Under the pieces are notes generated by a model. That model was not told the DNA's origin. It saw nothing but the letters and a program-made list of their open reading frames with translations, and did not search any database. A stretch of DNA of 64,000 bases from CAYGVT01 sp964353355 (GTDB taxonomy: Archaea > Thermoplasmatota > DTKX01 > GCA-020343715), in the NCBI GenBank assembly GCA_964353355.1, contig CAYGVT010000134.1, positions 1 to 64,000 of the forward strand, given 5' to 3'. Position 1 is the first letter of the stretch. Each line of letters begins with the position of its first letter. Positions 42,001 through 49,822 of the stretch are shown here, one piece after another. The translations under genes and the position numbers were made by a program.

Positions 42001-43076
42001 GTGGAGGAATCGAGGCGCACGGAGGAACCGTTGATGGTGTTGGCGTTCAGGTTGTACCCGCTGCAGGACACGAGGTGGACGTCCCCGGAGTTGTTACGGA
42101 CGGAGTTGTCCGAGAAGGAGAAGCCCGTGCAGAGCGTCATGACGAGGTCGCCCGTGTTGTTGCGGAGGGTGTTGGACTTGAAGGTGTAGCCGGCGCAGCT
42201 CGTGAACCTCACGTTGCCCTTGTTGTCGGCGATGGTGTTCCTCTCCACCTTGAGCGCGCCACCGATGTACTTGAACGAGAGGGGTTCGTAGGTGGAATTG
42301 GTGATAGTGCAATCGGTGATCTCGTTGCCCGTGCTGCTGTCAATGTGCACGCCGTAGCCGTTGCCCTCCATCACGCAGTTCTGGATGTAGTTGTCGCTCG
42401 TGTAGGCCCCGCCCGAGCCGTTGATGGCGATGGCCTCGCCGTCCCAGTTGCCGTTCGGTATCTGGTCGTAGAAGCGGCAGTTCTTGATGGTGTTCCCGGT
42501 GGAGGCGCCGAACCATGGATGGCCACGGATGGTGACGCCCCTGGTGCAGTTGTTGAAGGTGCAGCCGTCGACCACGCAGTTGACGGCATCGAACAGGAAG
42601 ATGCCCTGCCGGCAACCGGTGAATGTGCAGTCCTTGACCGTGAGGCGGTACACCGTGTAGCTGAAGTAGGTCCTTGTGATTATGCCCGCCGTGTCCCAGT
42701 TCCCGCCCACGATGTCCTGGAACGTGTGGCCCTGGATCAAGACGTCGTTCGAACTGACCGTGTACATGGAGGTGAAGATGGTCTGGGGCCCCATGCCGAT
42801 GAGGGTGACAGGCTTGTCGACGACGACCGCCTCGCTGAAGACGCCCGCACCCACGGAGACGATGTCGTAGGGCTCGGCCGCCTCGATCGCGGCCGTGATG
42901 GTCCGGTAGCCGCCCGCGCCCACCGAGAGGACGGATGGCTCCCGCGATGTGCCGCGGTCGCCCTGGGCGTCAAGAGCGTCGAGCAGGCCGAGGCCGTCCA
43001 GGACGGACACTGACCCGGCGGCTGCCAGCAGCCCGACCATCAGCAGCGCGATGAAAGCACGGTACGACCTGTTCAA
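39060..43076 (-). CDS. beta-helix/fn3/Ig/PKD surface protein with sorting-like tail
   Basis: About 1338 residues. Signal peptide (AFIALLMVGLLAAAGSV), then a NosD-like right-handed beta-helix (about 45-520; GYRTITAAIEAAEPYDIVSV, TLIGMGPQTIFTS). A carboxypeptidase-regulatory-like strand set, two fn3 domains (about 645-830), four Ig-like units with LPA(Y/L)TN, a PKD-like domain with LDGSASTDNEGIASYTW, and a cadherin-like unit follow. The tail is TPGVGALAAVAGLCAVAGLL then RRRR. TTG 43076 lies 26 nt after the centre of a TATA box, so it is leaderless. Closely related to the protein at 49823-53899. Predicted extracellular, possibly adhesion or glycan binding. Confidence 0.82.
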   Translation of the reverse strand: MNRSYRAFIALLMVGLLAAAGSVSVLDGLGLLDALDAQGDRGTSREPSVLSVGAGGYRTITAAIEAAEPYDIVSVGAGVFSEAVVVDKPVTLIGMGPQTIFTSMYTVSSNDVLIQGHTFQDIVGGNWDTAGIITRTYFSYTVYRLTVKDCTFTGCRQGIFLFDAVNCVVDGCTFNNCTRGVTIRGHPWFGASTGNTIKNCRFYDQIPNGNWDGEAIAINGSGGAYTSDNYIQNCVMEGNGYGVHIDSSTGNEITDCTITNSTYEPLSFKYIGGALKVERNTIADNKGNVRFTSCAGYTFKSNTLRNNTGDLVMTLCTGFSFSDNSVRNNSGDVHLVSCSGYNLNANTINGSSVRLDSSTDGTHVANVFEPSDRLTFTFEPLQASFFDHTISTDNTVGGNPIHYLYNKMSPVIKDQTAGAIIFAFCSKPTVTGCKVQDGDGIRLVMSDEATINATVTDCLYGVLAVGSSSLKLERCTIDIAARGHGAVRTVGCDGTVHDSALVTGGTAVDWMLEGASSLSSYNTTFNGSRVNATTDSGGRLSVYNHLLVRVWDNGSAVPLPAVDVVLIQDGTPLYRTPHFGGTDARTDAKGEVGPFTLLDREYIYSNTATERGHNLSVRISIDAVWSETRPDLDMGASHTEVFEAADIRAPGTPGNLVVTDVPLEDALEVAWDANTDDTQVYSLYSNITGEWVLFQNLTAPTTVVRIDSGLVNFTAYHFRVSAWDEVPLQSPMSGIVSVIHLDAEGPSAPTGLIALIINGTSCTLGWDANVEPDIVGYHVYINVSGAGPEGPWYRLTPDGGTGPTSYWVTGLLSETDHHFRVTAFDESPNESPASLVLKVRTLDITPPLPPLLDALPAYTNRAHSNVTGSAEPGSTVTAFIGTDEAGSGTAGTDGRFTIDVELEDGSNVITAWATDASGNTGPLSPSVATILDTLAPPAPDLDALPALTNVPRQTVAGTAEAFSTLTVLGNGRPVGTGAVGADGAFSIEVTLEEGDNLLSAFATDRAMNAGPRTTVVKVVLDTIAPLAPDLRAPDEYVNDPELAMRGTAEPLSKVELLVGGVVIATTSADLGGAFTVTIDLSARRTEIVARATDAATNVGPGSAPVAVILDTELPVADAGVDLDGVEELEVTLDGSASTDNEGIASYTWTFRLDGQDVTLTGAIAAQTFPDPVTLTVTLVVRDLAGNTATDRLDVVIDRKNLPPALTEGAMAPEKGTTKTNFVFVVTLTDADDDNGTVYILIDGLRYSMTADPADPSSVDGRTYSYTTKLGLGPHTYYFEGEDDKGNVAGGASAGPGAQKTSQDVAKPKTVKTPGVGALAAVAGLCAVAGLLVASRRRR

Positions 43077-43096
43077 CTGGATACCACCATCGCGAG

Positions 43097-43106
43097 GTAT
43101 AAACAG
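43097..43106 (-). promoter_or_regulatory. TATA box of the 39060-43076 surface gene
   Basis: Minus-strand CTGTTTATAC, centred 26 nt before the TTG at 43076; this fixes the leaderless TTG start. Confidence 0.6.
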
Positions 43107-43381
43107 GGGCGTATAATATGTGTTTGGGTCCAGCGCTCCCGACGCACGGGCCTTCCCGGTCCTCCCCGGGGCCCATAGGGACGTGGCACTTGTCCGGCTT
43201 GCCCAAAGTGGCACGGATGAGTGGCCATTGTCGCTCCTTGGGTGATGCCCCCTCCCTTATCAACTGCCCTGAGGTCGCGGTCGCACCCCGGCGGGCGGTG
43301 CCTCTCGTTCTCGCGCGGCGAGGACGGTCCGGGTGCGCGCACGTCTCCAGGGCCGATGCTGCCCGGGCTCTCACTGTGCGA

Positions 43382-43389
43382 CATTTATA
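43382..43389 (+). promoter_or_regulatory. TATA box of the TNG-repeat gene
   Basis: CATTTATA on the plus strand; predicted start near 43413, leaving a leader of about 80 nt before ATG 43494. Confidence 0.5.
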
Positions 43390-43493
43390 CCAAAATCCCA
43401 AATACACGCCCTGCCCATCATGATGCCTTGGGAAGGCGGGATGCCGTCGGGCGGTCCCGCGCAGACCCGGACTTGTAATGAGGGGTCCTTGAG

Positions 43494-46400
43494 ATGGACG
43501 GTGAGAGGGAGGACCGCACGTGGGAGGCGCCTTCGGACGCGATGTGCCCCGAGTGCGGGAAGGTGGTCCCGGAGGGGGTCGAGCTGTGCCCGCACTGCGG
43601 ATTGCCCATCGAGTGGGAGGACGTGGGCTACGAGTGCACCAGGTGCGGCGCTGCCGTGCCCGATGGCGAGGCCAGGTGCCCCGCATGCGGCCTCGAGCTC
43701 GCCATCGATGAGGGTGCGGCGCCCTCCGGTGGAGGCGCACCGGGGCCATCAAAGGTCGGGGGGGCAAGGCCAGCGCCCAAGGGCGCGGCCGGCCCCACCC
43801 CGCCCAGGGCGCCCTCGGAGGCGCCGTGCCCCGAGTGCGGGAAGGGGCTGCCGGAGGGGGCCGGGCTGTGCCCGCACTGCGGATTGCCCATCGAGTGGGA
43901 GGACGTGGGCTACGAGTGCACCAGGTGCGGCGCTGCCGTGCCCGATGGCGAGGCCAGGTGCCCCGCATGCGGCCTCGAGCTCGCCATTTACGAGGGTGCG
44001 GTGCCCTCCGTAGGAGGCGCACCGGGCGCATCGGTCGCCGGGGCGGGGGAGGAGGAGGGGGAGGGCAAGGTCAGCATGCCCCCGCCCACCGAGCCCAAGG
44101 CCCTGCTGCGTTCGTCGAGCCTCGACTTCATCGACGAGTTCGAGCGCGCGGCCTCGCCGGCCCCCAAGACACCGCCCGAGATACGCGGCGAGGGCTTCAT
44201 CGACGACGTGGGGCTCGTCGAGGCGGGCGGCGTATTCGACGGCCGCGGCATGCCGACCAAGAGGGACGCCCCCGGTGCGGGGGGCCTCTCGGCGGACGAG
44301 GGGCTCACGAACATACTCAGGCTGGAGGAGAGCGCGCTTGTCTCCGGCGATGGCCTGGTCAACGGCAAGGGGCTCACCAACGGCTCTGGCATGACGAACG
44401 GCCGCGGCATGACCAACGGCAAGGGCATGACCAACGGTCGCGGGATGACGAACGGCACGGGGCTCACCAACGGCAGGGGCATGACGAACGGCCGGGGGAT
44501 GACCAACGGCCAGGGCATGACCAACGGTCGCGGGATGACGAACGGCACCGGGCTCACCAACGGCACGGGCATGACGAACGGCCGGGGGATGACCAACGGC
44601 CAGGGCATGACCAACGGTCGCGGGATGACGAACGGCACCGGGCTCACCAACGGCACGGGCATGACGAACGGCCGGGGCATGACCAACGGCCAGGGCATGA
44701 CCAACGGCAAGGGCCAGACCAACGGCCTGGCGACGGCCCCGGGGGTGCGCCGAGGCCTCAAGAGCCGCCGGCGCAGCCGGATGCCCATGCTGGTCGCCGC
44801 GTTCCTCACCCTGCTGCTCGTCGTGCTCGCGATAGTGTGGGTGTCAGTGCCCGTCTTCGTCGAGCGCATCACCATCGACGGGAGCTTCTCGGACTGGAAG
44901 GACGTGCGCACCCTCGCGGACGATCGTAACTCCTCCGTGAAGGCGGATGTGGACATCCAGCAGTGGGCCATTGACGTTCAGGATAGGGACCTGAGCGTGC
45001 TCGTCCGCGTCTACGGGACGATGCTCGCGGGTTCCGACGGCGGTGTCGACACGGTGCGCGTGTTCGTGGACGGGGACAGGGACGCCTCCACGGGCTATGC
45101 CGTCCGCGGCATCGGCGCGGACAGGATGGTGGAGGTGGCGGGCTGGGACGGGGCCGTCCGCACCGCGGCCGCCAACATGTGGCCGGAGAGGGGAGGTCCG
45201 GACCGGCTCGACCTCGCGGGCTTCACGGGCGCGGGCGCCGTGCAGGCCGAGGCGGCGGACGGGTCGCTCGAGCTCAAACTCTCTGGCAAGACCGCCAACA
45301 TCAGCAAGGACAACCAGCCCGTGAGGGCGCTCGTCCACATCACGGACGGCAACGGCTCCGAGGACTGGTCGGACCGGGCCGCCAACCAGCGCGGCGCGAC
45401 GCTCATGGTGCTCCAGGAGCAGGCCGGTACGGGCCTCAACCTCACGTTCAACGCCTCCCACGGCGACGTCGCGGTCCGCGCCATCACGGTCGACTACGGC
45501 AGCGAGCAGGCGAGGGCGAGGGCCTCGGCCATGGTCAATTCGGTGAGGGTCGAGGGCGTTCAGGGCCCGGCGTCGAAGCTCGAGTTCAGGGCTCCCTTCA
45601 CGGTCGTCTCAGGCTCGGTCACGACGCTTGCGATCACCAACGAGCTCACGAGCGACGTGCCCGCGCGCCCGTGCGTGCTCACGAGCGACGACTTCGAGGT
45701 CGATGGCGTCGCCGAGGTGACCGTGCTGCCGCCCCCCACATGGTCGTACATCTTCCGCGCGGGCGCCGGCCCGCCCCCCGGCGACGTGGTCATCGACGGC
45801 AACTTCGTGGACTGGCAGGCCCTGTGGGCCCTCGATGTGCCTCGGCACACCGACCCTACCGGCGATGTGGCGTCGACGCTGCCGGGGGGCCGCGCCCCGG
45901 CGGGCCTGGACATAATCGAGCACAGCGCGGTGCCCACGCCCTTCGTGGGCCGGACCCACCTCTCGTTCTACGTGAGGACCTCGGGCCAGATGCTCAGGGG
46001 CGAGCCTCTCCCCAAGGTGGAGCGCCCTGGACCGCCTGGCCCTGGGGGAGGCCCGACGCCCGAGCCGGTCGGTCGATACCTCGAGGACCTGACGGAGCTT
46101 TACTTCGACGTCGACCCCGGTCGCGGGACAGGCCATCCGGTCGGGGACATCGACGCGGACTACATGCTTCGCGTGAGGGGCACCTCTGGCATTGTACTGG
46201 ACAACGGGGCGTTGCTGCACAGGTTCAATCAAGACGGAACGATCGTCGATACGGCCGTCGCTGCCGGCATCCCCGTGGGGGTTGGCTTCTCCCAGCTCGA
46301 GACGAAGGTCGAGCTCGGGCTTGTGGGCCTCCTGTCCGGGGCGAACTTCACCTATTGGGTCCGCACCTCGGACTGGTCGCATCGCGCGTCGGACGAGTCC

Positions 46401-47411
46401 GTGCCTGGCGACCGCGCTGCCGTCTGGGGAACCCTGCACGCGGACGAGACGGGCGTCGCGCCCTTCTCGGTGCTGCAGGGCGAGCGGGGCGTGCCGATGC
46501 TGCGCATCGACCTCGAGAACCGGGGCACCGTCCCGGCCGAGGTCGGGTCGGTGCGCGCGACCCTCGCGGGCACGCTCGCGCCCTCAAGCATCGATGCGGT
46601 GCGCCTGTGGAAGGGCGCGCGCGACGCCACGGCCTTCGACCAGGCCCTCTGCGCCGAGGTCGGGCGGTCCTCCGGCTGGGAGGGCCTGACGGCCATGCTC
46701 GGCCTGCCCGCACCCCTGGTCCTGGGCCCGGGCTCCTCCATCACGCTCTGGGTCACCGTGGACATCGCCGCGGGCGCGACCACGGTCGACTGGTTCGACC
46801 TGTGGGTGCTGGCCGAGGACGGCCTGGGCACCCCCGCCGAGCTGGTGGTCGGCTCGGTCCACGACTCGTACAGGCTCGTCAGGGTGTGGAACGCCACCGG
46901 CGGTGGCAGGTACACCGTCATCACGTACATCGCCATCAACGAGTTCTACCCCAACCCCGGCTCCGGGGAGGTCGAGTGGGTCGAGCTCATCAACCCGACC
47001 ACGAGCGACATCCCCCTCAACGGCTGGACGGTCACCTGCCAACCCAAGTCGGGCGGCAACAACACCGTCAAGAGCTTCGGGTCGTCCGACAATCTCGGGG
47101 GCAACCGGACCATAAAGGCCTACGACGCGTCGGGCACGGACGTCCTCACGGACGATGGCACGATCTACCTGTTCGACGGCAATTGGGTCATCAAGGACTA
47201 CATCAGGTACCTCTCGGTGGGCAGCCAGAAGTCCCTCGCCAGGTCCTGCACCGAGGACGACGAGCCCACCGATTTGCTGTACACCACGTCGAGCCCCACC
47301 AAGGGGACCAAGAACGCCCTCGTGCCCGAGTACGACACGCTCGTGGCGCCCGCGCTCGCGACCATGGTGGCGTTCGCGCTGGTGAGGCGGCGGCGGCGCT
47401 CGTCCCCGTGA
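43494..47411 (+). CDS. double zinc-ribbon, TNG-hexarepeat, CBM9-like and lamin-tail membrane protein
   Basis: 1305 residues. Residues 17-69 and 111-163 are near-identical double zinc ribbons (four CxxC each). Residues 287-412 are 21 tandem hexapeptides of the form G(M/L)TNGx. One membrane helix (MLVAAFLTLLLVVLAIVWVS, about 430-449) separates the predicted cytosolic zinc-ribbon half from the outside. Outside are two CBM9/DOMON-like domains (ITIDGSFSDW, VVIDGNFVDW) and a lamin-tail domain (about 1143-1240; AINEFYPNPGSGEVEWVELI). It ends VPEYDTLVAPALATMVAFAL then VRRRRRSSP, a VPxxx-type C-terminal sorting tail. The Shine-Dalgarno is weak (GGGGTCC). Convergent with the next gene, which also bears zinc ribbons. 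The function of this topology is unknown. Confidence 0.8.
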   Translation: MDGEREDRTWEAPSDAMCPECGKVVPEGVELCPHCGLPIEWEDVGYECTRCGAAVPDGEARCPACGLELAIDEGAAPSGGGAPGPSKVGGARPAPKGAAGPTPPRAPSEAPCPECGKGLPEGAGLCPHCGLPIEWEDVGYECTRCGAAVPDGEARCPACGLELAIYEGAVPSVGGAPGASVAGAGEEEGEGKVSMPPPTEPKALLRSSSLDFIDEFERAASPAPKTPPEIRGEGFIDDVGLVEAGGVFDGRGMPTKRDAPGAGGLSADEGLTNILRLEESALVSGDGLVNGKGLTNGSGMTNGRGMTNGKGMTNGRGMTNGTGLTNGRGMTNGRGMTNGQGMTNGRGMTNGTGLTNGTGMTNGRGMTNGQGMTNGRGMTNGTGLTNGTGMTNGRGMTNGQGMTNGKGQTNGLATAPGVRRGLKSRRRSRMPMLVAAFLTLLLVVLAIVWVSVPVFVERITIDGSFSDWKDVRTLADDRNSSVKADVDIQQWAIDVQDRDLSVLVRVYGTMLAGSDGGVDTVRVFVDGDRDASTGYAVRGIGADRMVEVAGWDGAVRTAAANMWPERGGPDRLDLAGFTGAGAVQAEAADGSLELKLSGKTANISKDNQPVRALVHITDGNGSEDWSDRAANQRGATLMVLQEQAGTGLNLTFNASHGDVAVRAITVDYGSEQARARASAMVNSVRVEGVQGPASKLEFRAPFTVVSGSVTTLAITNELTSDVPARPCVLTSDDFEVDGVAEVTVLPPPTWSYIFRAGAGPPPGDVVIDGNFVDWQALWALDVPRHTDPTGDVASTLPGGRAPAGLDIIEHSAVPTPFVGRTHLSFYVRTSGQMLRGEPLPKVERPGPPGPGGGPTPEPVGRYLEDLTELYFDVDPGRGTGHPVGDIDADYMLRVRGTSGIVLDNGALLHRFNQDGTIVDTAVAAGIPVGVGFSQLETKVELGLVGLLSGANFTYWVRTSDWSHRASDESVPGDRAAVWGTLHADETGVAPFSVLQGERGVPMLRIDLENRGTVPAEVGSVRATLAGTLAPSSIDAVRLWKGARDATAFDQALCAEVGRSSGWEGLTAMLGLPAPLVLGPGSSITLWVTVDIAAGATTVDWFDLWVLAEDGLGTPAELVVGSVHDSYRLVRVWNATGGGRYTVITYIAINEFYPNPGSGEVEWVELINPTTSDIPLNGWTVTCQPKSGGNNTVKSFGSSDNLGGNRTIKAYDASGTDVLTDDGTIYLFDGNWVIKDYIRYLSVGSQKSLARSCTEDDEPTDLLYTTSSPTKGTKNALVPEYDTLVAPALATMVAFALVRRRRRSSP
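43544..43728 (+). repeat. zinc-ribbon coding repeat, copy 1
   Basis: Direct repeat with 43826-44010, offset 282 bases. The internal 123 bases (43583-43705) are identical between copies by reading, including synonymous positions, which indicates recent duplication or gene conversion. Confidence 0.8.
43826..44010 (+). repeat. zinc-ribbon coding repeat, copy 2
   Basis: Second copy of the repeat at 43544-43728; differences are confined to the first 40 and last 25 bases. Confidence 0.8.
44352..44729 (+). repeat. 21 tandem 18-base units encoding G(M/L)TNGx
   Basis: Exactly 378 bases, 21 hexapeptides. A 90-base higher-order unit (hexamers ending R, Q, R, T, T) is repeated at least twice, near 44470-44650. 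The sixth residue varies among R, K, Q, T and S, while T-N-G is almost invariant. Confidence 0.85.
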
Positions 47412-47434
47412 CTCGGTGGGCGGCCCGGCCCTCG

Positions 47435-48991
47435 TCAGTTGATGACGCCCTTGTTCCCGCAGGACGGGCACTCGACCTTGATGGGCTTCACGACCGAGTA
47501 GAGCGGGATGCGCGAGCCGCAGTTCTTGCACCGCACGTGCGCGAGGGCCTTGGGGCCCTCCACGGCCTCGGCCATCTGCGGCCTCGGGACGGGGGCGGGC
47601 GGGGGGGCGGCGGGTGCGGCCGGCGGCGGCCTGGCGGCGGGCGCCGGGGCGCGTCCCTTGCCGGCCTCCATCTCCGCCCGCATCCTCGCTATCTCCTCGT
47701 CCTTGGCCCTGGCGACCGAGTCGCGGCCTCCGCGCAGCCTCGCTATCTCCTCGTCCCTGGCGGCGAGGTCGCGCTTCATGCGCTCGACCGTGTCCTGGTG
47801 GTCCCTCTCGATCCGGCTGAGCGCGTCCTCGAGGTCCTTGCGACGGCGGTCGAAGTCCCGCTCCCGGGAGGCCGTGGTGCCCTCGACGTCCTTCTGGGCA
47901 CGGGAGACCGTGGCCTCCTTCGCCTTGACCTCCTCGGCACGTCGGTCGAGCTCGGCCTCCTGCTCGCCCATCTCGTGGCGGAGGCGGTCGACCTCGTCCT
48001 TCTCGCGCTTGCGCTCGTCCTCGATGCGCCGGCGGTCCTCGTCGAGGCGTGCGAGCCTCCGCTTGTGCTCCTCCTCGAGGGCGCGCAGCTTGCGGTCGTG
48101 CTCGTCGGCCTGGACCCTCCGGTCGGCGTCCATGCGCGCGCGCTCCGAGCCGATGTCCTTGTGCCTCTGGTCGGCCTCGACCTCCTTGCCCTCGAGCTCC
48201 TCGGCGCGCCTCCTCACGTCCTCCTCGCGCTCGGATAGCTCGGCGGCCTTGGCCTCGGCGTCGGCCCTGGCGCCCTCGAGCCAATCCTTCTCCGCCTGGA
48301 GGCGCTCGCGCTCCTTCACGAGCATGTCCTCCATCTCGGTGACGAACGAGCGCTGGCGCTGCATCATCGACCTGAGCTCGGAGATGGTGTCCTTCGCCGC
48401 CTGGGGCGAGACGGGGGCCTCGACCTCGGCGCTCGGTATGGGCTCGATGTCGAACGCGCCCATCGAGGGCTCCTCGGGCGCCGGGGGCGCTGGCTGCGGT
48501 GCGGCGGTCCTGGCCCAGCTGGGCGTGGGCATCCTGTACGCAGGCGCCTCGGGGGGCGGCGGCTCGTAGTAGGTCGGCGGAGGGGACGGGGGCACCTCCA
48601 CGGAGGGGCCCGCGGGGGCGCCCTCCATGCCAGGCAGGACCTCGAAGACCGGCATGTCCTCCTGGGGGGGCGGCGGGGGCGGCGGCGGGGGGGCGTAGTC
48701 GGGCTCGGGGGTCTCGCCCGGGAACATGTAGGCGGGCGGGGCCTCGGCCGCCCTCGCGGGCCTGGCCCACGACGGGACGTCCTCCTGCGGTGGGGGCGGT
48801 GGAGGGGCGTAGGACGGTGCGTACGCCTCCTCGGGCGGAGGCCGCGGCGGGGCCTCGGCGGCGCGCTTCGGCTTGCGGAACTTCTTGCCGCAGCCCATGC
48901 ACTGGATGGCGCTCTGCTCAGGGTCAATGTAGAAGGTCGGTCCGCCACACCTCGGACAGTTGGGTGTTGTGCTGTCAGCCCCGTTGGTCAC
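47435..48991 (-). CDS. zinc-ribbon, proline-rich, coiled-coil, zinc-ribbon protein
   Basis: 518 residues. N-terminal zinc ribbon (CPRCGGPTFYI...CMGCGKKF), then 160 residues of Pro/Ala-rich sequence with polyproline runs and repeated PSWAR motifs. A long charged coiled coil follows (about 190-440; heptads such as EEHKRRLARLDEDRRRIEDE), then a Pro/Ala hinge and a C-terminal zinc ribbon (CKNCGSRIPLYS...CPSCGNKG). No membrane helix: a cytosolic, filament-like architecture. GTG 48991 (MTNGADST) was chosen over TTG 49033/49042 because a G-rich Shine-Dalgarno lies 8-10 nt upstream; a TATA box is at 49055-49065. Convergent, 23 bases from the TNG-repeat gene, which also has zinc ribbons; functional linkage is possible. 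Confidence 0.75.
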   Translation of the reverse strand: MTNGADSTTPNCPRCGGPTFYIDPEQSAIQCMGCGKKFRKPKRAAEAPPRPPPEEAYAPSYAPPPPPPQEDVPSWARPARAAEAPPAYMFPGETPEPDYAPPPPPPPPPQEDMPVFEVLPGMEGAPAGPSVEVPPSPPPTYYEPPPPEAPAYRMPTPSWARTAAPQPAPPAPEEPSMGAFDIEPIPSAEVEAPVSPQAAKDTISELRSMMQRQRSFVTEMEDMLVKERERLQAEKDWLEGARADAEAKAAELSEREEDVRRRAEELEGKEVEADQRHKDIGSERARMDADRRVQADEHDRKLRALEEEHKRRLARLDEDRRRIEDERKREKDEVDRLRHEMGEQEAELDRRAEEVKAKEATVSRAQKDVEGTTASRERDFDRRRKDLEDALSRIERDHQDTVERMKRDLAARDEEIARLRGGRDSVARAKDEEIARMRAEMEAGKGRAPAPAARPPPAAPAAPPPAPVPRPQMAEAVEGPKALAHVRCKNCGSRIPLYSVVKPIKVECPSCGNKGVIN

Positions 48992-49054
48992 TTCAGAGTC
49001 CCCCCGGAATCGCAAACCCGTTCGCTCGGGCAACCTGTGCAAAGGGCACCGGGG

Positions 49055-49065
49055 GTTTAAAAAGG
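49055..49065 (-). promoter_or_regulatory. TATA box of the coiled-coil zinc-ribbon gene
   Basis: Minus-strand CCTTTTTAAAC; predicted start near 49032. Confidence 0.55.
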
Positions 49066-49110
49066 TGACCCTTCAGGACACCCGGGTCGCGTGGGCAGGT
49101 GCCAGCAGGC

Positions 49111-49770
49111 CTACAGCTCGTCGACGACGTCCTCGGCCAGGCACACGTCCGCGAAACCGAACGCCATGGCCCTAAGCGCGCCCAGCTGCAGCCGCGCGTC
49201 CTGGGTCGAGCACGCGTCAGCGACGACCTTGACGCGGTAGCCCAGGCAGAAGGCCTCCCTCGCGGTGGTCTCCACGCACAGGTCGGTCATGACGCCCGCG
49301 ATGACGATGTCCCGCACGCCCCTCCCGCGGAGGACCGCGTCGAGGTCGGTCCCGAGGAATGCCGAGTAGGTCCGCTTGGCCACCACGGGCTCGCCGGCGA
49401 GGGGCCCGAGCCCGGGGAGCGTCTCCGAGCTGCGACGGCCCTCCCTGAGCAGGCCGTCCCACCACCATGCCAGGTTCCCGCCGTCGGAGCCGTCGGGCGC
49501 GTGCGCGTGGCGCGTGAGGACGACGGGCCGGCCACGGGCCCTGAATGCCGCCTGGAGCTCGCGGATGCGCGTCACCACGGGCCCCGACCAGGGCATGCGC
49601 CCCCTGGAGCCGGCCTCGAGGAAGTACCGCTGCGCGTCCACCACGAGGAGTGCCGTGCGGTCCGGGTCGAGCCGGAACCGCTTGGTCCTGTAGGGCTCGA
49701 GCGCGCACATCCAGTCGCGCGCGCGACGGCGGTGCGCGGCCTCAGCGGCGGAGAGGGCCTTGCGGGGCAT
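49111..49770 (-). CDS. isochorismatase-family cysteine hydrolase
   Basis: 219 residues. Catalytic triad residues are present: Asp in LLVVDAQRYFLE, Lys in VVAKRTYSAFLGTDLD, Cys in GVMTDLCVETTAREA. The family includes nicotinamidases, N-carbamoylsarcosine amidases and isochorismatases; the substrate is not evident. ATG 49770 has GGGGAGG directly upstream and a CTATAAG element centred about 28 nt before it. Single gene, convergent with nothing relevant; its upstream neighbour on the same strand ends 53 bases away. Confidence 0.88.
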   Translation of the reverse strand: MPRKALSAAEAAHRRRARDWMCALEPYRTKRFRLDPDRTALLVVDAQRYFLEAGSRGRMPWSGPVVTRIRELQAAFRARGRPVVLTRHAHAPDGSDGGNLAWWWDGLLREGRRSSETLPGLGPLAGEPVVAKRTYSAFLGTDLDAVLRGRGVRDIVIAGVMTDLCVETTAREAFCLGYRVKVVADACSTQDARLQLGALRAMAFGFADVCLAEDVVDEL

Positions 49771-49822
49771 CGCCTCCCCTAGGTCGGGGAGGGGTCTTAT
49801 AGCTTGCGCGCGGACGCGGCCG

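Larger units (their letters stand above)
43077..43493. other. divergent promoter region
   Basis: Contains the minus-strand TATA box at 43097-43106 and a plus-strand TATA box at 43382-43389. The roughly 270 bases between them have no gene or clear repeat. Confidence 0.45.

Noticed and set aside
44362..44729. Possible CRISPR-like array from short regular DNA repeats
   Set aside because: Units are 18 bases with no spacers, in frame within a long gene, and encode a regular hexapeptide.
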